A stretch of 64,000 nt of DNA from Janthinobacterium rivuli (GCF_029690045.1 NZ_CP121464.1:5270001-5334000); one strand, 5' to 3'. Shown: positions 1-9,483, counted from the stretch's first letter. Numbers and translations: made by a program. The notes: generated from the letters alone by a model not told the origin.

Positions 1-170
1 GGCGTGGCTTCGCGCATGCTTTTCATCATCATGTTGATGAACATGGCTTCAAATTGCGTGGCCGCCTCTTTCAGGGCGGCAGGGTCCTTCGCCTTGGCGG
101 ACTGGCGCAAGCCATCCATGCCCTTGACGTCGTAGGCGGCGGTATTGCTGAGGTCGGTTTGGCTGATCAT
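1..170 (-). CDS. flgJ: Flagellar rod-binding protein FlgJ, N-terminal part (cut by window edge)
   Basis: Only the first 56 codons are present; the gene continues beyond position 1. The reading begins MISQTDLSNTAAYDVKG and continues through AATQFEAMFINMMMKSMR, which is the typical rod-binding N-terminal domain of FlgJ. The family is a periplasmic rod cap, often with a C-terminal muramidase that cannot be seen here. The start codon lies 10 bp after the flgI stop, as expected for the distal end of a flgB-to-flgJ operon transcribed leftward. Confidence 0.88.
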   Translation of the reverse strand, partial: MISQTDLSNTAAYDVKGMDGLRQSAKAKDPAALKEAATQFEAMFINMMMKSMREAT

Positions 171-180
171 GGCGTGTCCA

Positions 181-1296
181 TCAAATGATTTCAAGTTCGG
201 CGCGCAGCGAACCGGCCGCTTTCATCGCCTGCAGGATGGCCAGCAAGTCTTGCGGCGAGGCGCCGATGGCGTTCAGGGCTTTCACCACCTCGGACAGCGA
301 GGCGCCGCCCTTGACCAGCATGACCTTGCCCGGTTCCTTCTTGATATCGATCTGCGCCGTCTGCGTGACCACCGTGCGTCCGCCCGACAAGGGCGCCGGC
401 TGGCTCACTTGCGGCTCGACATTGATGGTGACGGACAGGTTGCCGTGCGAAATGGCGCACGTTTCCAGGGTCACGGACTGGTTCATCACGACGGAACCGG
501 TGCGTGCATTCATGATGACCTTGGCCGCCAGGCGGGCCGGATTGACTTCGATGCTTTCCAGCTGGCCCAGGAAGGACACGCGCTGGTCGCTGCCGCTGGG
601 CGACTGCACCTGGATCACGCGGCCGTCGAGCGCGGCGGCCGTGCCGGCGCCGTAGCGGCTGTTGATGGCGTCGACCACGCGGCTGGCGGTGGCAAAATCG
701 GTGGCGTTCAATTCCAGGCGGATGGTGTTGTTGGCGCCCAGCGCCGAAGGCACGCTGCGCTCGACGGTCGCGCCGCCCGAGATGCGTCCCACGCTCAGAT
801 GATTGATGACAACGGAGCTGCCGGCCGCCTGCGCGCCCACGCCGCCCACCAGCACGTTACCCTGCGCCATGCCGTACACCTGGCCGTCGGCGCCCTTCAA
901 GGGCGTCATCAACAAAGTGCCGCCGCGCAAGCTTTTCGCATTGCCCATCGACGACACCGTCACGTCGAGCAACTGGCCCGGCTGGGCAAACGCGGGCAAG
1001 GCCGTCGTCACCATCACGGCGGCCACGTTTTTCAGCTGCAAGCTGGTGCCTTGCGGCAAGTTGATGCCCTGCTGCTGCAGCATCGCCGCCACGCTCTGGA
1101 TGGTGAATGGGGTTTGCGTGGTCTGGTCGCCACTGCCGTCGAGGCCGACGACGAGGCCATAGCCCATCAGCTGATTCTGGCGCACGCCGGCGATGCTGGC
1201 CAGGTCCTTGATGCGCTCGGCCTGCGCCACGGGCGCCAGCAGGGCGACGGCCAGGCCGAAAATGGCGGCAAAGCGGGGAAAGGTGAAAGTGGCCAT
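181..1296 (-). CDS. flgI: Flagellar P-ring protein FlgI
   Basis: A 371-residue protein of the usual FlgI length. An N-terminal signal peptide (about residues 1-26, ending PVAQA) sends it to the periplasm, where FlgI subunits form the P-ring in the peptidoglycan layer around the rod. The mature start [20 protein letters not shown] and the [13 protein letters not shown] stretch are family hallmarks, and the C-terminal [19 protein letters not shown] segment is also characteristic. It begins 3 bp after the flgH stop and is followed 10 bp later by flgJ, so it sits in the leftward flg operon. Confidence 0.97.
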   Translation of the reverse strand: MATFTFPRFAAIFGLAVALLAPVAQAERIKDLASIAGVRQNQLMGYGLVVGLDGSGDQTTQTPFTIQSVAAMLQQQGINLPQGTSLQLKNVAAVMVTTALPAFAQPGQLLDVTVSSMGNAKSLRGGTLLMTPLKGADGQVYGMAQGNVLVGGVGAQAAGSSVVINHLSVGRISGGATVERSVPSALGANNTIRLELNATDFATASRVVDAINSRYGAGTAAALDGRVIQVQSPSGSDQRVSFLGQLESIEVNPARLAAKVIMNARTGSVVMNQSVTLETCAISHGNLSVTINVEPQVSQPAPLSGGRTVVTQTAQIDIKKEPGKVMLVKGGASLSEVVKALNAIGASPQDLLAILQAMKAAGSLRAELEII

Positions 1297-1298
1297 GA

Positions 1299-1949
1299 TC
1301 AGAATGGCAGCAGGCTGAGGAAGAAGCGCGAGGCCATCGAGGCCATTTCGGCGCGGTCGATCTGGCTGTTGGTGCGGTATTCGACGCGCGCTTCGGCCAC
1401 CTGGGTCGATGGCACGACGTTGCCCGTGCCGATGGTGTCCGGATTGACCATGCCCGAGAAGCGGATGAATTCCGTGCCCTTGTTCATGGCGATCTGTTTT
1501 TCGCCGGCGACAATCAGGTTGCCGTTTGGCAGCACTTCAATCACCGTCACGCCGATCACGCCGCTAAAGGTGTTGCTGGCGGACTGGTTGTCGCCATCGG
1601 CAAATTTCGTCGCGCCATTCGCCGAAACGGTACCGCCCAGGCGGCCCTGCAGCATGCCCGGCGTGCTGAAGCCCACGCTGCCCGACTTGTTGCCGGAACT
1701 GGCGCCCGCCTTGACGGCATTCGTGCGCTCGGTGATGGCGATCGTCATGGTGTCGCCCACGTGGCGCGCGCGGCGGTCTTCGAAGGCGGGACGGTAGGTC
1801 GACGGCTGGTAGATGGAGCCATTGTTGACGACCACCGGTTCCGGCATCGGCGCGCGCGTGGAGGTCGGATATTGCACGATGGACGTAGGCGTGATGGCGC
1901 AGCCGGACAGCAGGACTGCAGAGAACAAGGCGATGATGGGGTATTGCAT
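1299..1949 (-). CDS. flgH: Flagellar L-ring lipoprotein FlgH
   Basis: A 216-residue outer-membrane lipoprotein forming the L-ring. I chose the ATG at 1949 rather than an upstream in-frame ATG because a GGAGG ribosome site lies just before it and the protein then opens with a lipoprotein signal, [17 protein letters not shown], with the lipidated cysteine at residue 17. The conserved [17 protein letters not shown] region and the C-terminal [11 protein letters not shown] end match FlgH. It is packed between flgG and flgI in the leftward operon. Confidence 0.96.
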   Translation of the reverse strand: MQYPIIALFSAVLLSGCAITPTSIVQYPTSTRAPMPEPVVVNNGSIYQPSTYRPAFEDRRARHVGDTMTIAITERTNAVKAGASSGNKSGSVGFSTPGMLQGRLGGTVSANGATKFADGDNQSASNTFSGVIGVTVIEVLPNGNLIVAGEKQIAMNKGTEFIRFSGMVNPDTIGTGNVVPSTQVAEARVEYRTNSQIDRAEMASMASRFFLSLLPF

Positions 1950-1999
1950 GGCGAACCTCCGCTGCCATCCGGCGGCGGATGGCATGACGACTATGAAAA

Positions 2000-2782
2000 T
2001 TAAAGTTGCGACAGTTTCTGCAGCATTTGGTCGGATGTGGTGATGGCCTTGCTGTTGATCTCGTAGGCGCGCTGCGTCTGGATCATGTTGACCATTTCCT
2101 CGGCCACGTTGACGTTCGATGTCTCGATATAGCCCTGCATCAGCACGCCGGCGCCGTTCGTGCCCGGGGTGTTGGTTTGCGCCACGCCGGAAGCGCCCGT
2201 TTCCATGTACAGGTTTTCGCCCTTCGATTCCAGACCGGCGGGATTGACAAAAGTAGTCAATTGCAGCGAGCCGATTTGCGATGGCGCCACCGTGTCGGGC
2301 AAGGTGACGGAAACGGTGCCGTCGCGCGCCACGGTCAGGCTCAGCGCATTGGTCGGCACGGTGATGGCGGGCTGGATGACAAAACCTTCGGACGTCACCA
2401 GCTGGCCGTTGGCGTCCGTCTGGAACGAGCCGTCGCGCGTGTAGGCGGTGGCGCCGTCCGGCATCAGCACCTGGAAGAAGCCCGTGCCGTTGACCATCAC
2501 GTCGCGCGAATTGCCCGATGCCTGGGGATTGCCCTGCGTATGGATGCGTTCGGTTGCCACCGTGCGCACGCCGGTACCGATCTGCAAGCCTGATGGCAGC
2601 TGGGTTTGCTGCGACGATTGCGCGCCAGGCTGGCGCACGTTTTGATACAGCAAGTCTTCAAACACGGCGCGCGACTTCTTGAAGCCCGTGGTGCTGACGT
2701 TGGCCAGGTTATTGGCGATCACGTCCATCTGCGTCTGCTGCGCTTCCAGGCCGGTTTTGGCAATCCAAAGGGAACGAATCAT
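2000..2782 (-). CDS. flgG: Flagellar distal rod protein FlgG
   Basis: A 260-residue protein, the standard FlgG length. The N-terminal rod motif ([20 protein letters not shown], then ANVSTTGFK) and the C-terminal heptad region with [20 protein letters not shown] are the paired coiled-coil ends shared by axial flagellar proteins. FlgG builds the distal rod under the P- and L-rings. The start is set by a GGAG site 6-9 bp upstream. flgF lies 72 bp upstream and flgH 50 bp downstream. Confidence 0.97.
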   Translation of the reverse strand: MIRSLWIAKTGLEAQQTQMDVIANNLANVSTTGFKKSRAVFEDLLYQNVRQPGAQSSQQTQLPSGLQIGTGVRTVATERIHTQGNPQASGNSRDVMVNGTGFFQVLMPDGATAYTRDGSFQTDANGQLVTSEGFVIQPAITVPTNALSLTVARDGTVSVTLPDTVAPSQIGSLQLTTFVNPAGLESKGENLYMETGASGVAQTNTPGTNGAGVLMQGYIETSNVNVAEEMVNMIQTQRAYEINSKAITTSDQMLQKLSQL

Positions 2783-2854
2783 GATTTTTCTCCAATAACA
2801 GCGCTAGTCAGCTCTGTAGACTATTTCTATGTGACCATTATGCGGTGGCCCCCA

Positions 2855-3598
2855 TCAATTCAAAGCGAGGATCTGGGTGGCTTTCGCCGCGTTATTCTCG
2901 GCATTCTTCAACAAGCTCATTTGCGTTTCGAACTGGCGCGCCAAGGCGATCATGCTGACCATCGAGTCGACTGGGCTGACATTGCTGCCTTCCAGCGCGC
3001 CGGTCGTCAGCTTGACGGCCTGGTCGGCTTGCGCCACCGTGCCATCCTTCAGGCGGAACAGGCCGTCGTCGCCGCGCACCAGTTGCTGCTCGGGCGGGTT
3101 GACCAGCTTGATGCGTCCCAGCACCGTCGATGGCCCTGGCGGCACGTCGGTGGAAATCGTGCCCACCGTGCCGTCGCTGGCAATGGCCACCGTCACGCCG
3201 GGCGGAATCGCCATCGGGCCCGTATCGCCCTGCACCATCAGCCCCGACTGCGTTTGCAGCATGCCGTTTTCATTGAGCTTCAAGGCGCCGTTGCGCGTGT
3301 AGGCTTCGGAACCGTCGGCCGACTGCACCGCGATCCAGCCGCCGTTTTCCACGGCCACGTCGAGCGCGCGGCCCGTGTGCTGCATCGGACCTTGCGTGAA
3401 ATCGGAACCGACCGTCGAATCGACGACGAAGGTGCGCGTCGGCATCATGCCGTCGGCCACCACGGGCACGGCGCGGAACGAGTCGAGCTGGGCACGGAAA
3501 CCCGTGCTGGTGGCGTTCGCCAGGTTGTTCGCCGTGGTCGCCTGCTTGTCGAGGATGTGCTTGGCGCCCGAGCCGGCGGTGTAGATGAGACGGTCCAT
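2855..3598 (-). CDS. flgF: Flagellar proximal rod protein FlgF
   Basis: A 247-residue rod protein beginning MDRLIYTAGSGAKHILDKQ. The ATG at 3598 is preferred over an in-frame upstream start because a GGAG site precedes it and the family begins with MD(R/K)LIY. The N-terminal NNLANATSTGFRAQLDS motif and the C-terminal VDSMVSMIALARQFETQMS motif identify it as a flagellar basal-body rod protein. It sits between flgE and flgG in the expected rod-hook gene order. Confidence 0.95.
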   Translation of the reverse strand: MDRLIYTAGSGAKHILDKQATTANNLANATSTGFRAQLDSFRAVPVVADGMMPTRTFVVDSTVGSDFTQGPMQHTGRALDVAVENGGWIAVQSADGSEAYTRNGALKLNENGMLQTQSGLMVQGDTGPMAIPPGVTVAIASDGTVGTISTDVPPGPSTVLGRIKLVNPPEQQLVRGDDGLFRLKDGTVAQADQAVKLTTGALEGSNVSPVDSMVSMIALARQFETQMSLLKNAENNAAKATQILALN

Positions 3599-3658
3599 GT
3601 GTTTTCTCCGTGCAAAACGAAAGCCGGGAGCCATCCGGCAGAACGGCTCCCCTTACTC

Positions 3659-5206
3659 TTAGCGCAGGTTGACGAGGGTCTGCAGGACCGAGTCCTGCGT
3701 CTTGATGGTCTGCGCATTCGCCTGATAGGCGCGCTGGGCCGTGATCATGTTGACCAGTTCCGCCGTCAGGTCGACGTTCGACACTTCCACCGCCGAGGCG
3801 CGCAAGTTGCCCAGGTTGCCCGTCTTGGGCTCGGCCGTGACGGGCTTGCCCGAAGCCGAGCTTTCCACCCAGGCGTTATTGCCCAGCGGTTCCAGGCCGT
3901 TCGGGTTGACAAAGTTGCTCAACACCACTTGGCCCAGGCTGCGCGTCTTGCCATTGTTGTACTGGCCCTGGATGATGCCGTCGTCGCCCACGATGAATTG
4001 ACTCAGCTGGCCGGCCTTGTAGCCGTCCGCTTCCGTTTTCTTTTCCGCCGTGGCGCTGCCCAGCTGGGTCGACTTGGTGAAGTCGACCTGGACCGACAGG
4101 GTCGGATTCGCGCCCGTGGCCGGGAAGATTGGCAGGTTGACGGTGACGGGCAGGGTTTGCGGCGGCGTCAGGGCCAGCATGGCGGCCCGGTCCAGGGTGC
4201 CGAGGGTGTTGAAGACCAGCGAACCGGTCTTGACGGCTGGCACATTGGTGACGGCGCGGATGGCCGCGTCGATCTGGTCGGGCGTGCGGCTCGAGTTGAT
4301 GCCATTCGGCACGGCACTGCCATAGGTGGCGGCGATGGCGGCCAGTTGCGCCGGTGTGGCGCCCGCGGCGGCGGCGGCGGCCGAGACGGCGGCACCGGCA
4401 GCATTGCCGTAGGCGACGGCGGCGGTCGTCACATTCGCCGGCACCAGCGGCACGGCCGTGGCGGCGGCCTGGTAGGCGGCGCGCGCGGCCAGCGAGGCGG
4501 CGTCCGTCTGCAGGGCGGCCGCGGCCTTCATGCTGGTCACTTCCGTGCCGTCCATGGCCGAGTAGACATCCCAGGTGTTGGTGCCCGTCTTGACGTAGAA
4601 ATTCGACATGATGTGGGAATTACCCAGCGAATCGAAGACTTCCACGGGAAACGACTTGCCGTACGAGGAGTCTTCCGTGGTCTTGAACGGCACCGTGGTC
4701 GGCATGGACGTATTCGAATTGAGGTTGACTTCCGTGCTGATCTTGGTCGTTGCCTGGGGCTTCATGTCCGACTGGTCGATCTGCAGGGGCACCATGGCGC
4801 CGGCGACGATCTTGCCGTTGGCGTCGGCCGGATAGCCGGTCAGCTGCGCCAGCTGGGCGTTGACGATGAAGCCGCTCTTGTCGACCTGGAACTGGCCATT
4901 GCGCGAGTACTGGATGGCGCCGTTGACGCTGGTACGGAAGAAGCCGGCGCCATTGATGGCGATGTCGAGGGGATTCGACGACGATTCCAGGTTACCCTGG
5001 TTGAATTGCTGGGCGATTTGCGAGACCGACACGCCGATCCCCGCCTGGTTGCCGCCCACGCCATACAGCGAGTTGGCATAAATGTCGGCGAACTGGGCCT
5101 GCGACTGCTTGAAACCTACGGTCGACGAGTTGGCGATGTTGTTGCCGATGACGTCCAGCGATTTGGCGGCGCCATTCAAGCCGCTCAGGCCTTGTTGGAA
5201 AGACAT
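3659..5206 (-). CDS. flgE: Flagellar hook protein FlgE, with an alanine-rich insert
   Basis: A 515-residue hook subunit. The N terminus (MSFQQGLSGLNGAAKSLDVI, then GNNIANSSTVGFK) and the C terminus (AELVNMITAQRAYQANAQTI) form the D0 domain of axial proteins. The family is commonly near 400 residues; the excess here is an alanine-rich stretch at about residues 224-325, in the part expected to lie in a surface domain of the hook. The ATG follows a GGAGAA ribosome site. flgD lies upstream and flgF downstream. Confidence 0.96.
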   Translation of the reverse strand: MSFQQGLSGLNGAAKSLDVIGNNIANSSTVGFKQSQAQFADIYANSLYGVGGNQAGIGVSVSQIAQQFNQGNLESSSNPLDIAINGAGFFRTSVNGAIQYSRNGQFQVDKSGFIVNAQLAQLTGYPADANGKIVAGAMVPLQIDQSDMKPQATTKISTEVNLNSNTSMPTTVPFKTTEDSSYGKSFPVEVFDSLGNSHIMSNFYVKTGTNTWDVYSAMDGTEVTSMKAAAALQTDAASLAARAAYQAAATAVPLVPANVTTAAVAYGNAAGAAVSAAAAAAGATPAQLAAIAATYGSAVPNGINSSRTPDQIDAAIRAVTNVPAVKTGSLVFNTLGTLDRAAMLALTPPQTLPVTVNLPIFPATGANPTLSVQVDFTKSTQLGSATAEKKTEADGYKAGQLSQFIVGDDGIIQGQYNNGKTRSLGQVVLSNFVNPNGLEPLGNNAWVESSASGKPVTAEPKTGNLGNLRASAVEVSNVDLTAELVNMITAQRAYQANAQTIKTQDSVLQTLVNLR

Positions 5207-5259
5207 TGTGTTCTCCTGGTAGAAATTAGGGGTAGAGGGTCACGCTCAGGGTAAGCGGC

Positions 5260-5955
5260 TTACAGAATCTGTTTCACGTCGGCCATGGTGATGCTGCCCA
5301 CGCCCGGCACATTCAATTTCACGCCATTCGCGCCCGTCGACACGCTGGCGACCGAACCGAACATCAGCGCCGTTGCATCCTTGAGCTTGGTGCCTCCACG
5401 CGTCGCTTCCACCGTGAAGGTGTAGGCGCCGTCGGCCAGCACGACCGGCTTGCCATCCTTGTCGAGGTCGGCGGTGGACCCGTTCCAGCCCAGCGGCAAG
5501 GTGCCCGCCGCCTGTGCGCCCAGGTCGATGGAATGGACTTCCTTGCCATCCTTGTAGATGACGACCTTGACCTTGTCGGCTGGCGTGGCCAGGTCCACGC
5601 CCAGCAGCGCGGCGCTCTTGCTCAGGTTGATATCCTTGCCCGCCGTCAAGACGCCATGGCCGATGATGTTGGCCGCCTGCATCGATTCGGCTTGCTGGTA
5701 GCTGGCTTTCAAGCTTTCCACGGTGGTATTGAGCTTGTTGACGCCCGTTACCGTCGACAGCTGGGCCAGCTGGCTGGTCAATTGCGCATTGTCCAGCGGA
5801 TTCATCGGATCCTGATTTTTCAGCTGGGTGACCAGCAGGGTGAGGAATTTGTTCGTTTCCGCTTCGACACTGCCTGGCTCGGCCGTCGTCTTCTTCGGAT
5901 TCATCGTCGCCATCAGGTCGGTGATTTTAGAGGTACTGGTATCGATGGTTGCCAT
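5260..5955 (-). CDS. flgD: Flagellar hook assembly scaffold FlgD
   Basis: A 231-residue hook cap protein needed for FlgE polymerisation and not kept in the finished hook. The signature EANTNKF-like region reads ETNKFLTLLVTQLKNQDP, followed by MNPLDNAQLTSQLAQLSTV, which is diagnostic for FlgD. The C-terminal half contains the tudor/Ig-like hook-capping region (VVIYKDGKEVHSIDLG). The gene lies between flgC and flgE in the leftward operon. Confidence 0.96.
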   Translation of the reverse strand: MATIDTSTSKITDLMATMNPKKTTAEPGSVEAETNKFLTLLVTQLKNQDPMNPLDNAQLTSQLAQLSTVTGVNKLNTTVESLKASYQQAESMQAANIIGHGVLTAGKDINLSKSAALLGVDLATPADKVKVVIYKDGKEVHSIDLGAQAAGTLPLGWNGSTADLDKDGKPVVLADGAYTFTVEATRGGTKLKDATALMFGSVASVSTGANGVKLNVPGVGSITMADVKQIL

Positions 5956-5970
5956 AATAATCAGTCAGCC

Positions 5971-6372
5971 TTATTGGCCGATGGTGAGGGTTTTCAGGAG
6001 CAGCGACTTGGCCGCGTTCATGGTTTCCACGTTGGTCTGGTACGAACGCGACGCCGACAGCATGTTGACCATCTCGTCGACCGTATTGACGTTGGGCATG
6101 GTGACATAGCCCTTCTCGTCGGCCAGCGGGTTCTTCGGGTCGTAGACCAGCTTCATCGGCGACGGGTCTTCGATCACCTTCTGCACCTTGACGGCCGTGG
6201 CGCCATTGGCCATGGGCACGGCTTCGAACACCACCTGCTTGGCGCGGTAGGCTTCGCCCGTGGCGCTGGTGGCGCTGTCCGCATTGGCCAGGTTGCTGGC
6301 CACCGTGTTCAGGCGCTGCGCCTGGGCGCTCATGGCCGAACCGGAAACATTGAAGATATTAAATAGCGACAT
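5971..6372 (-). CDS. flgC: Flagellar rod protein FlgC
   Basis: A 133-residue proximal rod protein, the normal size. The N-terminal [20 protein letters not shown] segment and the C-terminal [20 protein letters not shown] segment are the conserved axial-protein ends; [14 protein letters not shown] is a FlgC hallmark. It starts 2 bp after the flgB stop, suggesting coupled translation with its rod partner. Confidence 0.97.
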   Translation of the reverse strand: MSLFNIFNVSGSAMSAQAQRLNTVASNLANADSATSATGEAYRAKQVVFEAVPMANGATAVKVQKVIEDPSPMKLVYDPKNPLADEKGYVTMPNVNTVDEMVNMLSASRSYQTNVETMNAAKSLLLKTLTIGQ

Positions 6373-6374
6373 GA

Positions 6375-6827
6375 TTATTGTCCTCCCTGGATGGCCGTCA
6401 GCATGCCCTTGATCTGCGAGTTGAGGAAAGTCACGGCCGCCTCGTAGCGGATGGCGTTGTCGGCAAAGGCATTGCGCTCGAGGTCCATGTCGACCGTATT
6501 GCCATCGACGGCGCCCTGGGCCGGCGCGCGGTACAGCAGCGGCGTGCCGTCGGCCAGGGTCTCGACCTTGCCGCCACCGCTTGCGCCCACTGCGGCGGCC
6601 ACGCCCTTGCCCGGCATATGCTGCGGCGCCGTGCCTTTCAGGGCCGGCGGCACGCCATCCTTGCGCGCCATCGCGCCCTTCAGGGCGGCGGCGAAATCGA
6701 CATCGCGCGCCTTGTAGTTGGGCGTGTCGGCATTGGCGATGTTCGAGGCGAGCAATTCCTGGCGCGTCGAGCGCAGGCTCAGCGCCGTCTCGTTGAAGCG
6801 CATGTAATCGTCGAGTTTCCCTATCAT
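6375..6827 (-). CDS. flgB: Flagellar rod protein FlgB
   Basis: A 150-residue rod protein. I placed the start at the ATG giving [19 protein letters not shown], because a GGAG site lies 7-10 bp before it and FlgB proteins begin in this way; a longer in-frame reading would add 25 unlikely residues. The motif [20 protein letters not shown] and the C-terminal ALNG-like region typical of FlgB are present. It is the first gene of the leftward rod-hook operon and is divergent from flgA; the 191 bp between them should hold both promoters. Confidence 0.95.
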   Translation of the reverse strand: MIGKLDDYMRFNETALSLRSTRQELLASNIANADTPNYKARDVDFAAALKGAMARKDGVPPALKGTAPQHMPGKGVAAAVGASGGGKVETLADGTPLLYRAPAQGAVDGNTVDMDLERNAFADNAIRYEAAVTFLNSQIKGMLTAIQGGQ

Positions 6828-7018
6828 GTCAGGCTCCGGAAAGATCTGCCACTGGCGCCCGAGATGGCGGAAGGATGGCGGTATAGTGATGACAGGAAAC
6901 ATAGTACGGCGCCCACCAGCAAGACCATCGCCGGATCAGACCATACTTTTACCCCTTAATCGGCGCTTCGAACGGGGCCGCCCGCACTATCATGGCAGTA
7001 TTCCAGAGGCCTATCACC

Positions 7019-7714
7019 ATGAAAACACCGCTTGCTTTCCTCTTCGCTCTTGCCGCCCTGCCACTGCTGGCCCAGGCGCAAAACGCCGGCCGGCAAACGC
7101 CGGAAGCACTGCGCAACAGCGTGGAACAATTCCTGCAAGTACAAAGCAACGGTTTGCCGGGCAAGGTGACGATCACCGTCGGCGCCGTCGATCCGCGCCT
7201 GAACCTGGCCGCCTGCCCCGCGCCGCAAGCATTCATGGCGCCGGGTGCACGCGCCTGGGGCAAGACCACCGTCGGCGTGCGCTGCACGGCGCCCTCCAGC
7301 TGGACCATTTATTTGCAAGCCAACGTGGCCGTCGTGGGCGACTACGTGGCCAGCGCCGTGCCGCTGGCGCAAGGACAAGCCATCGACGCCAGCCAGCTGG
7401 TGACGATGCAGGGCGACCTGGCCGCATTGCCAGCAGGCATCGCCACGGACATGGCCCAGGTGGTCGGCGCCAGCACGAATATTTCCTTACCGCCAGGCAC
7501 GCCGATGCGCCTCGACACCTTGCGCCGCAAGCCGGTGGTGATGCAGGGCCAGCTGGTGCGCGTCGTTTCGAGTGGCAACGGTTTCCAGGTGGCATCAGAA
7601 GGACGCGCCATCGGCAGTGCCGGCGATGGCCAGACGGTGCAGGTGCGCACGCAGAGCGGCCAGCAGATCAGCGGCGTGGCGCGGGCCGGGGGGATGGTCG
7701 AAGTAGCCTTCTGA
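7019..7714 (+). CDS. flgA: Flagellar P-ring assembly chaperone FlgA
   Basis: A 231-residue periplasmic protein that helps FlgI form the P-ring. The start at 7019 gives a clean signal peptide (MKTPLAFLFALAALPLLAQA); an upstream in-frame ATG at 6992 would spoil it. The C-terminal half is a SAF domain with VPLAQGQAIDASQLVTMQGD, and the tail GQQISGVARAGGMVEV fits FlgA. It is divergent from flgB and is followed by flgM, the usual flgAMN order. Confidence 0.94.
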   Translation: MKTPLAFLFALAALPLLAQAQNAGRQTPEALRNSVEQFLQVQSNGLPGKVTITVGAVDPRLNLAACPAPQAFMAPGARAWGKTTVGVRCTAPSSWTIYLQANVAVVGDYVASAVPLAQGQAIDASQLVTMQGDLAALPAGIATDMAQVVGASTNISLPPGTPMRLDTLRRKPVVMQGQLVRVVSSGNGFQVASEGRAIGSAGDGQTVQVRTQSGQQISGVARAGGMVEVAF

Positions 7715-7749
7715 ACACGGATGGACAGCGATATTGTGGTCTGGCGCAC

Positions 7750-7776
7750 TAAAGTTTCGGGAGAAGGTGCCGATAA
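7750..7776 (+). promoter_or_regulatory. Sigma-28 (FliA) promoter for flgM
   Basis: The -35 element TAAAGTTT (7750-7757) and the -10 element GCCGATAA (7769-7776) are separated by 11 bp. Both octamers match the FliA consensus exactly, with the consensus spacing. The promoter lies about 50 bp before flgM, so late flagellar transcription should raise the anti-sigma factor FlgM, a known feedback in this system. The fliA gene itself lies at 11.5-12.2 kb. Confidence 0.93.
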
Positions 7777-7825
7777 TGACACATATCCCGGAGTTTTTTG
7801 ACTTCGACCAGACGAGGATCACGCT

Positions 7826-8134
7826 GTGAAAATTACCGACAACACCATTAAAAGCAATCCCGGCCTGCCGGTGGCGCCCGCGAGTACCTCCGGCGCCCGG
7901 AATGCCGAGAAAGCCCAGGCAACACCGACAACGTCGGACAATGTACGCCTGTCGCCGCAAGGACAGGCATTAGCGGCCAGTGCAACTGCCGGCAGCGGCG
8001 CCGTGTTCGACACGAAAAAAGTTGAACGCATCAAGCTGGCGATCGCCGACGGCCAGTTCCAGGTCAACTCAGAAAAAGTGGCGGACGGTCTCCTCGACAC
8101 GGTCAAGGACTTGCTGCACTCACGAAATAGATAG
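7826..8134 (+). CDS. flgM: Anti-sigma-28 factor FlgM
   Basis: A 102-residue FlgM that binds and inhibits the flagellar sigma factor FliA until it is exported through the finished hook. The start is GTG at 7826, preceded by GAGG. The N terminus MKITDNTIKSNPGLP and the C-terminal helix region KVERIKLAIADGQFQVNSEK match the sigma-binding part of the family. A perfect FliA promoter lies just upstream and flgN follows 8 bp downstream. Confidence 0.95.
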   Translation: MKITDNTIKSNPGLPVAPASTSGARNAEKAQATPTTSDNVRLSPQGQALAASATAGSGAVFDTKKVERIKLAIADGQFQVNSEKVADGLLDTVKDLLHSRNR

Positions 8135-8142
8135 GTTCCCTC

Positions 8143-8610
8143 ATGCAATCAGTGACTCCGTTTTCCAGCCTGCGCGACGAGCAACAGCTCATGACCACAT
8201 TGCTGGCATTGATGAAAGAAGAACAGCGGCATCTGGTTGCGGCTGACATCGATGCAATCACGGAGCTCACCGTACGCAAGACAGCACTCGTAGGACAATT
8301 GAGCCAGCTGGCGGCGCAACGCCACCAGGCGCTGGCGGCAGCGGGCTTTCTCGCCGCCGAAGCGGGCATGGAAGACTGGCTGGTCGGCGCCAATGAAGCG
8401 GAAGCGGCGCCCCTGTGGAAAGCCTTGCTCGAGACGACGCGCGAAGCCAAGGAGCAGAACCGCCTGAACAGCCTGCTCGTCAACAAGCACATGGTACATA
8501 CGCAAGGCGCCCTGAACGCCATGCGCCCCCCGGCCCAAAGCGGCAATTTCTACGGCCCCAGCGGCCAAGCAACGACGAACACGGCCAGCCGGCGCGTCGT
8601 CATCGGCTAA
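8143..8610 (+). CDS. flgN: Flagellar export chaperone FlgN
   Basis: A 155-residue, mostly helical protein of the FlgN family, the cytoplasmic chaperone for hook-associated proteins FlgK and FlgL. The N-terminal half (LMTTLLALMKEEQRHLVAAD, then IDAITELTVRKTALVGQL) is the coiled-coil signature, and the C terminus contains the YGP...A segment often seen in betaproteobacterial FlgN. It follows flgM by 8 bp and is convergent with the next gene, whose stop lies 18 bp away. Confidence 0.9.
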   Translation: MQSVTPFSSLRDEQQLMTTLLALMKEEQRHLVAADIDAITELTVRKTALVGQLSQLAAQRHQALAAAGFLAAEAGMEDWLVGANEAEAAPLWKALLETTREAKEQNRLNSLLVNKHMVHTQGALNAMRPPAQSGNFYGPSGQATTNTASRRVVIG

Positions 8611-8628
8611 TTTCCCTTATTGAGCAGT

Positions 8629-9483
8629 TCAACCGTGCGCGGGACGCCCCGCGTGCTGGCGCCATTTCGCCACGATGGCTTGCGCCCTGGCGCTGGCGGC
8701 CGCCTGCTGCTCCGGCGTCAGTTCCGCCTGCAGCCAGTGCCAGTATTCATCCTGATATGGATTGGTGACGCCGGGCGCGAGGATATCGTCGTAGACCTGG
8801 CGCAGGGCCAGCAGGTAGCCATACGCCTGCGGCGCATCCTTCCGTACCACCTCGCCATCGCGCAGGTAGGCCATCATCAGCGTCGACACGCTGCTCAGTT
8901 CCGCCTCGTCCGCCTGCGCCGTCAGCTGGGCGATGGCTTGCCGCTTCCACGCCAGCACCAGCGGATCGTCGGGACGGTTGCGCAGCGCGCTGCGGTCGCC
9001 GAACGGGCCTTCCGACAGGAACAGGGTGGCGGCGCCGGGCACGCCGCCTTGCGCGGCGCTGGCCAGGTAGCCCAGGCGATCCTCGCGCTGGCGCTGCGTC
9101 AGCCCCCCGCACAACTGCTGCTGGGCGGCTTTTTCTTCCGCCGTCATCTCGCGTCCCAGTTCGAATTCCAGCCCCGGCAAGCGGCTTTCGCGCTGGAAGA
9201 CGATGCAGTCGTCGATCAGGTTGAAGGCCGCATACGCGTCTTCCGCCCTGCCGCTGGCGGCCAGGCGGTCTAGCCGCCGCGCCAGGGTCACGGCAACGGG
9301 CGCGGCATCGGCGGCCGGGGTGGCGTCGATATTCAGATACGACGCCAGGCTGCGCCCCGCCGGCGTGCTGGCGGCAACGGCGACAGGTTCCGGCGCGCCG
9401 CCGTCGGGTGCGGGCCAGTACACGAGCGCCAGCACGGCCGCGATGGCGGCGGCGATGGCGATGCCGGTGAATTTGACGTTCAT
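8629..9483 (-). CDS. Hypothetical membrane-anchored or exported protein
   Basis: A 284-residue protein I do not recognise. It opens MNVKFTGIAIAAAIAAVLAL followed by VYWPAPDGG, which is either an uncleaved N-terminal anchor or a signal peptide, so the bulk is predicted to be periplasmic. The body is helical and carries two cysteines (IDDCIVF and QQLCGGL) that might form a disulfide. It ends in a charged helix rich in Gln and Ala. No ribosome site is clear, so the start is uncertain; a longer in-frame reading reaches 9621. It sits between flgN and a YciH-like gene with no clear functional link to either. Confidence 0.65.
   Translation of the reverse strand: MNVKFTGIAIAAAIAAVLALVYWPAPDGGAPEPVAVAASTPAGRSLASYLNIDATPAADAAPVAVTLARRLDRLAASGRAEDAYAAFNLIDDCIVFQRESRLPGLEFELGREMTAEEKAAQQQLCGGLTQRQREDRLGYLASAAQGGVPGAATLFLSEGPFGDRSALRNRPDDPLVLAWKRQAIAQLTAQADEAELSSVSTLMMAYLRDGEVVRKDAPQAYGYLLALRQVYDDILAPGVTNPYQDEYWHWLQAELTPEQQAAASARAQAIVAKWRQHAGRPAHG

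Noticed and set aside
2606..5254. Long 882-codon open frame antisense to flgF and flgE
   Set aside because: It mirrors real genes on the other strand in a high-GC region, has Arg/His/Gly-rich composition and no family resemblance or ribosome site.
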